Positions 8,470-17,016 of a stretch of 18,172 nucleotides of DNA are shown piece by piece. This DNA is from Thermomicrobiales bacterium (GTDB taxonomy: Bacteria > Chloroflexota > Chloroflexia > Thermomicrobiales > UBA6265). The position numbers were made by a program, and so were the translations under genes. How positions within the stretch are numbered: position 1 is the first letter of the stretch; each line of letters starts with the position of its first letter. Location of the stretch: assembly GCA_030447145.1 (NCBI GenBank), contig JAUJLY010000012.1, forward strand, positions 1-18,172, given 5' to 3'. The notes beneath the pieces were generated by a model. It was not told where the DNA came from, did not search any database, and saw nothing but the letters and a program-made list of their open reading frames with translations.

Positions 8470-8691
8470 GTTTCCCCGCGGTACCACCTCGCTTCGGCAC
8501 CATACGGCACCGCTCTTGAGTGCGCTAACGGGCGAACCCGCCGCCAGCTACGTCCATCATCAGGACCTCACCGGCAGACCTCACGGGCGACCTTCGAAGC
8601 GTATTGCCCTGCCGCGGCTTCCAGTCTCTGGCCATCGGCTCCCTGAAGAGATACGCTTCTACTCCTCCCGATCGTTGGAGTTCTCACCAGT
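8441..8691 (-). promoter_or_regulatory. T-box riboswitch (tRNA-Val specific) controlling valS
   Basis: A T-box leader binds its tRNA by codon-anticodon pairing and, when the tRNA is uncharged, blocks the terminator. Minus-strand evidence: the conserved T-box GAGGTGGTACCGCG at 8490-8477; its bulge TGGT (8486-8483) complements ACCA, matching an A73 discriminator as expected for tRNA(Val). Stem I has a 9-bp helix of 8659-8651 with 8604-8596. Below it lies a loop-E-type specifier loop with AGTA (8663-8660) opposite GAA (8595-8593). The specifier is GTC at 8591-8589, a valine codon. A CGGG/CCCG helix (8670-8667 with 8587-8584) closes the loop. The distal AGGGAGCCGATGG block resembles the usual AGAGAGCC element. 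The 5' end is approximate because I could not identify the promoter. No tRNA(Val) gene lies in the window. Confidence 0.95.
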
Positions 8692-8788
8692 ATACGGCAT
8701 CCCGCAACCCCCTCTTGCCGGACAGGATGCCTCTTCCGTTCTCCTAATCGCGGATCAACCGCTGATTTCACGGCAATTTGCTGAACGC

Positions 8789-8802
8789 CGCGAACGTTCG
8801 CG
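8789..8802. repeat. 14-bp perfect palindrome CGCGAACGTTCGCG
   Basis: The sequence is self-complementary over all 14 bases and lies between the T-box leader and the uvrA promoter. It contains GAAC and GTTC half-sites but without the 4-base spacer of a LexA box. It could be an operator for either divergent gene or a chance GC-rich palindrome. Confidence 0.4.
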
Positions 8803-8868
8803 ATGTACTGGAAACCCAATGCCCTCTTGATCCTGAGTCGCCACGGGTGTCCCGCCGCTACACCAGCG

Positions 8869-8877
8869 TGATACAAT
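8869..8877 (+). promoter_or_regulatory. Candidate extended -10 promoter of uvrA
   Basis: TGATACAAT matches the extended -10 consensus TGN-TATAAT with one mismatch. There is no good -35 at 16-18 bases, as is common for extended -10 promoters. The predicted start is near 8884, giving a leader of about 100 bases. Sixteen bases around it (8865-8880) match the HNH gene promoter at 12048-12063 in 14 positions. Confidence 0.6.
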
Positions 8878-8886
8878 GACGCGTTA

Positions 8887-8900
8887 CGATCACTTGTTCG
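8887..8900. promoter_or_regulatory. Candidate LexA (SOS) box at the uvrA transcription start
   Basis: On the minus strand this reads CGAACAAGTGATCG, matching GAAC-N4-GTTC (the Gram-positive LexA box) in 7 of 8 conserved bases, with outer C and G also fitting. It begins 10 bases after the -10 hexamer, so a bound repressor would cover the start site. uvrA belongs to the SOS regulon in many bacteria. The mismatch and the unknown LexA specificity of this lineage keep the call tentative. Confidence 0.42.
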
Positions 8901-8987
8901 ACTTTTCGACACGGGATCGACGCCCCTTTCACATCTGCCGCACCCGCTCGCCGTCGAGCGGACGCTCATCTGCCAGAGGTCTGCCTC

Positions 8988-11903
<2,916 letters not shown>

Positions 11904-11919
11904 GATCAAGGCGCGTCAC

Positions 11920-11959
11920 CGGCACAGTCCTGGCCTACAGGAACAGTGACATTGTGCCG
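11920..11959 (+). other. Two-part hairpin in the uvrA 3' region
   Basis: CGGCACA (11920-11926) pairs with TGTGCCG (11953-11959), enclosing an inner TCCTG/CAGGA stem (11928-11932 with 11938-11942). No U tract follows, so it may be a 3'-end stabiliser or a weak terminator component rather than a classical terminator. Confidence 0.35.
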
Positions 11960-11976
11960 CCCCACCTAGCAGGGTT

Positions 11977-12012
11977 GACAACAGCCAGACGGTATACCGT
12001 CTGGCTGTTGTC
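11977..12012. repeat. 36-bp perfect palindrome between uvrA and the HNH gene, possible terminator or operator
   Basis: The 18-base half GACAACAGCCAGACGGTA is followed at once by its exact reverse complement. As RNA it gives a stem of about 16 bp with a UAUA-type loop, starting 74 bases after the uvrA stop. No U tract follows on either strand, though a shorter 10-bp stem would leave a U-rich GTTGTC tail on both sides. A terminator, a protein-binding site or a replication-related cruciform are all possible. The arms match without a single mismatch. Confidence 0.8.
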
Positions 12013-12030
12013 CTACGCATCGCCGTTGGT

Positions 12031-12063
12031 TTGTCTCCTGCTTTTCAAGCGTGATACTATCAC
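12031..12063 (+). promoter_or_regulatory. Candidate promoter and overlapping palindromic operator of the HNH gene
   Basis: TTGTCT (12031-12036) is 18 bases from TACTAT (12055-12060), which has an extended TG two positions upstream (TG-A-TACTAT). The -10 sits inside a 13-base perfect inverted repeat, GTGATA-C-TATCAC (12051-12063). A repressor bound there would occlude the promoter. The predicted start near 12067 leaves a leader of about 79 bases, which contains a further 10-base palindrome ACCGTACGGT (12075-12084). Confidence 0.55.
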
Positions 12064-12145
12064 TCCACGTTAATACCGTACGGTTGCATCCGGTACCTGG
12101 TGCGAAGGTGAACCGCGCAATCCTGAGCCGAGGGGCGTCGGCAGG

Positions 12146-12715
12146 GTGAATAATGCAGTTCTCGTCCTGAACCAGAATTACGAGCCGCTCAACGTCTGTA
12201 ATGTGCGTCGCGCGCTCGTTCTCGTCCTGGGTGGCAAAGCCGAAATCCTCGAGCAGAACGCGGAAGTGGTCACGACTGCCCGGGCGGTCTACGTCGTGCC
12301 CTCCGTTATCCGGCTCCACTACTTCATCCGCCGTCCCCGTCCCCGTGTCAAGCTATCCCGGCGGGAAATCTTCATTCGCGACAACCACACCTGCCAGTAC
12401 TGTGGACGACGCGGCGGAGAGCTTACCGTCGACCACGTCATTCCACGCTCACGTGGCGGTCTCCACATCTGGGAGAACGTCGTCTCCGCTTGCCGGCCCT
12501 GCAATCATCGCAAGGGCGGCAAGAGTGTTGCCGAGGCTCACATGGACCTCAGGATGCAACCACACGAGCCAAGGGCGGGCACATACTACACCGTCGAGCG
12601 ACGTCTCGATCTTTCCCAGAGGGACGACTGGCACAAGTTTCTGCCCGAGCTCAAGCCGTCCTCGAAGTGGGCATCCCGCCACTCCACCAACGGATCCTCT
12701 AGTATCCCCGCGTGA
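12146..12715 (+). CDS. HNH endonuclease family protein of unknown role
   Basis: A 189-residue protein with the HNH/His-Me nuclease fold near its middle: CQYC (83-86), the DH pair of the catalytic core (D96, H97, in TVDHVIPRSRGG), N111 (WENVV) and CRPCNHRKGG (116-125). The two CxxC pairs would bind zinc. The N-terminal segment (VLVLNQNYEPLNVCNVRRALVLVLGGKAEIL) is the domain typical of the small stand-alone HNH proteins widespread in Actinobacteria, Cyanobacteria and Chloroflexi. Their substrate is unknown to me; restriction, repair or RNA-linked roles are all possible. The start is GTG 12146, with AGGGG 10 bases upstream. It follows uvrA by 242 bases across a long palindrome but has its own promoter-like sequence. 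The C-terminal 30 residues look disordered. Confidence 0.87.
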   Translation: MNNAVLVLNQNYEPLNVCNVRRALVLVLGGKAEILEQNAEVVTTARAVYVVPSVIRLHYFIRRPRPRVKLSRREIFIRDNHTCQYCGRRGGELTVDHVIPRSRGGLHIWENVVSACRPCNHRKGGKSVAEAHMDLRMQPHEPRAGTYYTVERRLDLSQRDDWHKFLPELKPSSKWASRHSTNGSSSIPA

Positions 12716-12847
12716 TCTGTGCTGACCAACACAGGCTCGCTGCCCTGGTCCCGCGAAACGGTCACGCGGGGCCCACCCCGTGCCAGCGTGCCTGCACCTT
12801 GGGCACGCCGTATTCCCTGCACGTAGGACATTGAAAGGTTCATGAAG

Positions 12848-14158
12848 ATGATCGATATCCGAATCATCCGGGAGAACCCGGAAGAATTCAGGAGGCGAAT
12901 TGCCACCAAAGGCGTCGATGCACCGGTGGACGTAATCCTTCAGAAGAACGAGCAGCGACGAGCTCTCATCACGGAGGTTGAGCGAATCAAGGCCGAGCGC
13001 AATGAGGGCTCGAAGCAAGTTGCCCGCACCAGGGACGCGACGGAGCGGAATGCACTGATTGCAGAGATGAAGGGGCTCGGCGACAAGATCAGTGCCCTGG
13101 ACGATCAGGTACGCCAGGTCGACGAAGCCTTGAACGATCTGCTCCTCGGTATTCCCAACCTTCCCGACGAGGATGTCCCGGTAGGTCCTGACGAAACCGC
13201 CAACGTCGTCACCAGCGAAGGTGGACCGGAGAGGGAGTTTTCATTCACTCCGAGGCCGCACTGGGAGCTTGCCGAGGAGTTGGGAATTATCGACTTTGAG
13301 CGAGGTGTGAAGGTCGCCGGTACACGCGGCTATGTTCTGCGTGGCGACGGTGCGAAGCTGCAGCGAGCATTGATCCAGTGGATGCTCGACGTCCACACAA
13401 CCCGTCATGGGTACAGCGAGATTGAGCCGCCACTGCAGGTGCTTTCCGAGATGCTCGTGGGAACCGGCAATCTGCCAAAGTTTGCCGACACGCTCTTCCA
13501 CGATGCCGAGGAGGACAAATGGCTGATCCCTACCGCGGAGGTTCCGATCACGAATCTCTACCGGGACGAGATCCTGCCCGGTGAGCTGCTACCCATCTAT
13601 CACGTCGCGGCCACGCCCTGCTTCCGCCGGGAGCAGATATCGGCGGGACGGGATGTTCGGGGCATCAAGCGCGTGTACCAGTTCCACAAAGTCGAGATGG
13701 TCAAGTTCGTCCGCCCCGATAAGTCGGACGAAGAGTTGAAACGCCTGATGAGCGAGGCGCTTTACGTCGTCGATCGGCTGGGCCTCAAGTACCACGTGCT
13801 GGACTTATCCACCGGGGACATGACGTTCGGATCAGCACACACCTTCGATATTGAAACGTGGGCGCCCGGGTCGAATGAATGGCTCGAAATCTCGTCCTGC
13901 TCGAACTTCCGGGACTTCCAGGCCCGGCGCGCGAACCTGAAATTCAGGCCGGAAGGCGGCGGCCGACCGCAATTCCTGAACACACTGAACGGCTCAGGCC
14001 TGGCCCTCCCTCGGGTGATGATCGCGATCATCGAAAATTACCAGCGCGAGGACGGGACGATCCAGATCCCCGTGGCCCTCCGCCCCTACTTCGATGGCCG
14101 CGACACGATCGGCAAGCAGCCAGTGTTCGGCCCGTCAGCACATATAGCGGACGTATAA
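12848..14158 (+). CDS. serS: Seryl-tRNA synthetase
   Basis: A class II synthetase that charges all serine tRNAs, recognising their long variable arm with an N-terminal coiled coil. The 436-residue protein has this coiled coil at about 30-100, PTAEVPITNLYRDEIL (228-243, serine site), motif 2 with PCFRREQISAGRDVRGIKRVYQFHK around 257-281, the SSCSNFRDFQARRANLKFR block (349-367) and motif 3 NGSGLALPR (381-389). I chose ATG 12848 because GAAAGG is 9 bases upstream; ATG 12842 would be only 3 bases from it, and the family starts MxDIxxIREN. The 132-base upstream gap holds a CCCGCG/CGCGGG hairpin but no T-box motif. A strong hairpin follows the stop, then the serine tRNA genes. Confidence 0.97.
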   Translation: MIDIRIIRENPEEFRRRIATKGVDAPVDVILQKNEQRRALITEVERIKAERNEGSKQVARTRDATERNALIAEMKGLGDKISALDDQVRQVDEALNDLLLGIPNLPDEDVPVGPDETANVVTSEGGPEREFSFTPRPHWELAEELGIIDFERGVKVAGTRGYVLRGDGAKLQRALIQWMLDVHTTRHGYSEIEPPLQVLSEMLVGTGNLPKFADTLFHDAEEDKWLIPTAEVPITNLYRDEILPGELLPIYHVAATPCFRREQISAGRDVRGIKRVYQFHKVEMVKFVRPDKSDEELKRLMSEALYVVDRLGLKYHVLDLSTGDMTFGSAHTFDIETWAPGSNEWLEISSCSNFRDFQARRANLKFRPEGGGRPQFLNTLNGSGLALPRVMIAIIENYQREDGTIQIPVALRPYFDGRDTIGKQPVFGPSAHIADV

Positions 14159-14185
14159 CGAGGCTGCACCAGGTGGATGGTCAAA

Positions 14186-14222
14186 ACAGAACGCCCCGGT
14201 CAATTGGACCGGGGCGTTCTGT
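14186..14222. terminator. Bidirectional terminator between serS and tRNA-Ser(UGA)
   Basis: CAGAACGCCCCGGTC pairs perfectly with GACCGGGGCGTTCTG across a 5-base loop, plus one further A-T pair. On the minus strand it is followed by TTTTGA, so it mainly terminates the convergent tRNA-Ser(UGA) transcript; the plus-strand tail is less U-rich. It starts 28 bases after the serS stop. Confidence 0.85.
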
Positions 14223-14226
14223 CGGC

Positions 14227-14315
<89 letters not shown>

Positions 14316-14385
14316 GGCGCCCAGTTTACTTCATCTGCCCGTGATCTTGCAGGTTTCGTTCGACGCGGAGAGCGCCTCATTCATG

Positions 14386-14415
14386 TCGACGCCAGAGCCG
14401 GCCATCTGCTAGACT
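14386..14415 (+). promoter_or_regulatory. Promoter of tRNA-Ser(GCU)
   Basis: TCGACG (14386-14391), an 18-base spacer and TAGACT (14410-14415) with an extended TG (14407-14408). The -10 ends 12 bases before the tRNA, so the precursor has a leader of about 5 bases. Confidence 0.6.
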
Positions 14416-14427
14416 TCGTACGCAACT

Positions 14428-14517
14428 GGGGAGGTGGCCGAGCGGTTGAAGGCGCTCGCCTGCTAAGCGAGTATGGAGGTAATGCCTCCATCGAGGGTTC
14501 GAATCCCTCCCTCTCCG
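14428..14517 (+). tRNA. tRNA-Ser (anticodon GCU)
   Basis: 90 bases including G73. The acceptor is GGGGAGG/CCTCTCC with one G-U pair. The anticodon stem CTCGC/GCGAG encloses loop CTGCTAA, giving anticodon GCU for AGC and AGU codons. There is a long variable arm (TATGGAGGTAATGCCTCCA) and T arm GAGGG/CCCTC. CCA is not encoded. Confidence 0.97.
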
Positions 14518-14555
14518 CCGGTAGCGTGTAAAGCCAGCCTACGCCGAATTCCTCC

Positions 14556-14585
14556 TTGCGAGCATTCGTTCGGCCGGACTATACT
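14556..14585 (+). promoter_or_regulatory. Promoter of tRNA-Arg(GCG)
   Basis: TTGCGA (14556-14561), an 18-base spacer and TATACT (14580-14585), followed 12 bases later by the tRNA 5' end. Confidence 0.6.
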
Positions 14586-14597
14586 CCGCCCCGGTAT

Positions 14598-14673
14598 GCG
14601 CCCGTAGCTCAGGGGATAGAGCGTTGGGTTGCGGACCCAAAGGCCGGAGGTTCGAATCCTCCCGGGCGTACCA
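14598..14673 (+). tRNA. tRNA-Arg (anticodon GCG)
   Basis: 76 bases with an encoded CCA, the only tRNA here with one. The acceptor is GCGCCCG/CGGGCGT, making a G1-U72 wobble. The D arm GCTC/GAGC has A20. The anticodon stem TTGGG/CCCAA encloses TTGCGGA, giving anticodon GCG. A20 and C35 are arginine identity elements. The T arm is GGAGG/CCTCC. Most bacteria read CGN with an ACG (inosine) tRNA, so GCG is unusual. Confidence 0.93.
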
Positions 14674-14682
14674 AAATAGGAG

Positions 14683-14708
14683 AGCCGCTCATATCGAGCG
14701 GCTTTTTT
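14683..14708 (+). terminator. Intrinsic terminator of tRNA-Arg
   Basis: AGCCGCTC pairs with GAGCGGCT over a 5-base loop and runs into six T (one in the stem). It begins 9 bases after the CCA and separates the tRNA from the downstream peptidase gene. Confidence 0.92.
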
Positions 14709-14734
14709 GCACCCCAAAGTGGAGTCCATCACTG

Positions 14735-15763
14735 ATGTCCCGAGCGGCGATCAAACCTGAACCTCTCGCACCAGGGGACACGATGGGCATTGTCAGCCCC
14801 TCGTGGTCCGGTGGTCCCGCTTATATTCCCCGGGCGCGCCGGGGAATCGCGATGCTCGAGTCTCTTGGCTACAAAGTCAGGATCGGTGAACACGCGTTCA
14901 ACAATCACGGCGTTGTGTCCGACTCCGCAGAGAACCGTGTCCTCGACCTGCACTCCATGTTCGCCGACGACGCTGTTTCAGCCATCCTCTGCACGATCGG
15001 TGGCGATCACAGCTGCCATCTTCTTCCCCTCCTAAACTGGAACCTCATCGCGAGCCATCCCAAGATCTTTCTCGGCTTCTCCGACATCACCGTCCTCAAT
15101 GTCGCGATCCACACCCAGACTGACCTCGTGACCTTCAACGGTCCTACCTTGTTGACTGACTGGGCCGAGTACCCGACTATGTCTGAGATCAGTAGGGACT
15201 CCGCACGTCGACTCCTCACACAGCCTGTACCCTTCGGTGCGCTGCCATCCGCCCCGGATTGGACCGATGAGTTTCTCAACTGGGAAACCGGAGAGGATAC
15301 GACCCGCCGCAGGAAGCATCACCAGGGTGAAGGTTGGCGCTGGATCAGGACCGGCGAGGCAACAGGCACCCTCATCGGCGGTTGCCTGGAGAGCTTGCAG
15401 CATCTTCGCGGCACTCGCTTCTGGCCCGACATGGGCGGAGCCATTCTCTTCATTGAGACCTCGGAGGAGTGCCGCTCGCCAGACGCCGCCGACGCCATCC
15501 TGATGGATTACCAGAACATGGGCGTCTTCGACCAGATCGCCGGGCTCCTGTTAGCACGGCCCTATGGAATGGACCCGGCTGCCACGGAGCCATTTTGGTG
15601 CGTCATCGAGAAACGGACAGAGGCGTTCGCGTTCCCCGTTGTGGGCAATCTGGACATCGGCCACACATTTCCTCTTCTGACCCTCCCGCTCGGCGTACGG
15701 GCCCGAATCGATGGTGCTGCAGGCACGGTCGGGATTATTGAATCAGCGGTGACAGAGCGGTGA
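14735..15763 (+). CDS. S66-family serine carboxypeptidase, MccF-like (LD-carboxypeptidase fold)
   Basis: Family S66 includes muramoyltetrapeptide LD-carboxypeptidases (LdcA) and MccF, which cleaves microcin C and related aminoacyl nucleotides. The 342-residue protein has the catalytic serine in GFSDIT (S116), glutamate in IETSEE (E241) and histidine in DIGHT (H310). The Ser-to-Glu spacing of 125 matches MccF (118 and 243), not the shorter spacing of LdcA (115 and 217). The extra segment before GGCLESL carries W183, W201 and W203, in the region of the MccF loop that contacts the nucleotide. TFNGP also fits the MccF branch. No signal peptide is seen, so it is cytoplasmic. ATG 14735 has GGAG 10 bases upstream. 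The in-frame ATG at 14624 lies inside the tRNA-Arg gene and is not used. Peptidoglycan recycling remains an alternative role. Confidence 0.85.
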   Translation: MSRAAIKPEPLAPGDTMGIVSPSWSGGPAYIPRARRGIAMLESLGYKVRIGEHAFNNHGVVSDSAENRVLDLHSMFADDAVSAILCTIGGDHSCHLLPLLNWNLIASHPKIFLGFSDITVLNVAIHTQTDLVTFNGPTLLTDWAEYPTMSEISRDSARRLLTQPVPFGALPSAPDWTDEFLNWETGEDTTRRRKHHQGEGWRWIRTGEATGTLIGGCLESLQHLRGTRFWPDMGGAILFIETSEECRSPDAADAILMDYQNMGVFDQIAGLLLARPYGMDPAATEPFWCVIEKRTEAFAFPVVGNLDIGHTFPLLTLPLGVRARIDGAAGTVGIIESAVTER

Positions 15764-15781
15764 TCGCCCATGGAAAACGCC

Positions 15782-15810
15782 ATGACATCACCCGCCCAGT
15801 TTGGTACAAT
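15782..15810 (+). promoter_or_regulatory. Promoter of the tRNA-Ser(CGA)-tRNA-Ser(GGA) pair
   Basis: ATGACA (15782-15787, one mismatch to TTGACA), a 17-base spacer and TACAAT (15805-15810) with an extended TG (15802-15803). This is the best promoter in the window. The -10 ends 7 bases before the mature tRNA G1, so transcription may begin at or within a base of the tRNA itself. Confidence 0.75.
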
Positions 15811-15817
15811 CTCGCGC

Positions 15818-15904
15818 GGAGAGGTGTCCGAGCGGTTTAAGGTGCTGCTCTCGAAAAGCAGTGTGGTGTCAAAGCCACCGCGGGTTCGAATCCCGCCCTC
15901 TCCG
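15818..15904 (+). tRNA. tRNA-Ser (anticodon CGA)
   Basis: 87 bases including G73. The acceptor is GGAGAGG/CCTCTCC, the anticodon stem CTGCT/AGCAG with loop CTCGAAA (anticodon CGA, reading UCG), with a long variable arm and T arm GCGGG/CCCGC. CCA is not encoded. The acceptor and first residues closely match tRNA-Ser(UGA). Confidence 0.97.
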
Positions 15905-15936
15905 CTGCGGGACGCCGATCTTGCAGGAAAAAGCAT

Positions 15937-16025
15937 GGAAGGGTCGCATAGTCTGGCCTAGTGCGCACGATTGGAAATCGTGTAGGGGGTTAAACCTCTC
16001 GAGGGTTCGAATCCCTCCCCTTCCG
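15937..16025 (+). tRNA. tRNA-Ser (anticodon GGA)
   Basis: 89 bases including G73. The acceptor is GGAAGGG/CCCTTCC, the anticodon stem CACGA/TCGTG with loop TTGGAAA (anticodon GGA, reading UCC and UCU). The D stem is short (GCA/TGC), and there is a long variable arm and T arm GAGGG/CCCTC. CCA is not encoded. It lies 32 bases after tRNA-Ser(CGA) with no promoter between, so the two are probably one transcript. Confidence 0.95.
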
Positions 16026-16038
16026 CCGCAGACTAGGA

Positions 16039-16070
16039 CCGACTTGGGGAAGCCCCAAGGCGGTTTTTTT
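16039..16070 (+). terminator. Intrinsic terminator of the tRNA-Ser(CGA)/(GGA) transcript
   Basis: CTTGGGG pairs with CCCCAAG over a 3-base loop, extended past one A-G mismatch by CCG/CGG, then seven T. It lies just outside the stop codon of the convergent ribokinase gene. Confidence 0.93.
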
Positions 16071-16074
16071 CGCC

Positions 16075-16983
16075 CTACTCCATCAGCTTCTGTATCTCTT
16101 CCCGGTTGGGGATCGACGGTTGCGCCCCCGAGCGGGTTGTCGCCAGTGCTCCCGCGGCGTTGGCATACCGGACTGCCTCTGGCAACGCTGCCCCCTCCAA
16201 CATCCGGGCAGCAAGGGCTCCACAGAAGGTGTCACCCGCGCCCGTAGTGTCGACCACGTCGACCCGGTGACCCGGCACGGTCAATGACTCATCGTTGCTG
16301 AGAGCGAAGGAACCGCCCGCCCCAAGGGTAATGACGACATCGATTGCTCCGATCGACCTGAGACCCGCGGCAAGCTCTTCAGGGCTCATCCCATCCGCCG
16401 TCCCACCCTGCAGTGCGGTTGCCTCGCCCTCGTTCACGATCAGGACATCGATAAGATGCAGCAACCCCACGAGGTCATCGGAGTAGGGAGCGGCGTTGAA
16501 GATCACCCGCACGTCCCTTCCGCGAGCCCACTCGAAGAGAACCCTGTGACAATCGACGGAGAGCTCATTTGTTGAAAGTATCAGCGAGGGTTGAATGGCG
16601 TTGACGGTAGCGGCGCAGTGGTCAGGAGTGACCTTCGCCGTCGCTCCAGGGATATACGCGATGCGATTTTCTCCGGATGACTCGACGGTGATCAGCGCTA
16701 CCCCGGACGATGCACCGTCGATCGTCGCGATCCACGAAGTTTCGATCTGGTCTGAGGCCATATCTGACTTCCGGGCTGAGCCGAATTCGTCTCGGCCAAC
16801 TCCCCCGAGCATGACGGCGGATGCACGGGAGCGTGCCACGGCAACTGCCTGGTTCCCGCCCTTGCCGCCGCTATGAATAGCAAATGAACGACCGGTGATC
16901 GTCTCCCCAGCCTCGGGAGCGCGATCAACGGTCGCTACAAGGTCCGTGTTGATAGCGCCGGCAACCAGCACCCGACCAGACAT
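16075..16983 (-). CDS. rbsK: Ribokinase (PfkB-family sugar kinase)
   Basis: Ribokinase phosphorylates D-ribose at O5 for the pentose phosphate pathway and nucleotide synthesis. The 302-residue protein has normal length. It shows the ribose-binding N-terminus (AGAINTDLV, 9-17), the PfkB signature GGKGGNQA (39-46), E140 in the STNELS segment, NEGEA (184-188) and the ATP/anion-hole motif DTTGAGDTF (245-253) with catalytic base D251. GGKGGNQA points to ribokinase rather than fructokinase or adenosine kinase, but other sugars cannot be ruled out. ATG 16983 has GGAGAG 5 bases upstream. No ribose transporter or rbsR-like gene is adjacent. The upstream transglutaminase gene ends 33 bases before it on the same strand, so the two may share a transcript despite unrelated roles. 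Confidence 0.92.
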   Translation of the reverse strand: MSGRVLVAGAINTDLVATVDRAPEAGETITGRSFAIHSGGKGGNQAVAVARSRASAVMLGGVGRDEFGSARKSDMASDQIETSWIATIDGASSGVALITVESSGENRIAYIPGATAKVTPDHCAATVNAIQPSLILSTNELSVDCHRVLFEWARGRDVRVIFNAAPYSDDLVGLLHLIDVLIVNEGEATALQGGTADGMSPEELAAGLRSIGAIDVVITLGAGGSFALSNDESLTVPGHRVDVVDTTGAGDTFCGALAARMLEGAALPEAVRYANAAGALATTRSGAQPSIPNREEIQKLME

Positions 16984-17016
16984 CCGTACTCTCCGCTTTC
17001 CGGGGAAGCCCCGACT

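Noticed and set aside
8689..8694. TATACT on the minus strand as the promoter of the T-box leader
   Set aside because: There is no -35 or extended TG at the right distance, and it lies at the base of possible Stem I pairing (ACTGG with CCGGT). The true promoter remains unidentified.
8789..8802. CGCGAACGTTCGCG as an SOS box
   Set aside because: It has GAAC and GTTC but lacks the 4-base spacer of the LexA box; the site at 8887-8900 fits better.
12716..12847. T-box or other riboswitch upstream of serS
   Set aside because: Only simple GC-rich hairpins are present, the gap is too short for a T-box leader, and no GGTGGNACCGCG-type sequence is found.
14624..14734. N-terminal extension of the S66 peptidase starting at 14624
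   Set aside because: This start lies inside the tRNA-Arg gene and the frame crosses its terminator; the family homology begins after the ATG at 14735.
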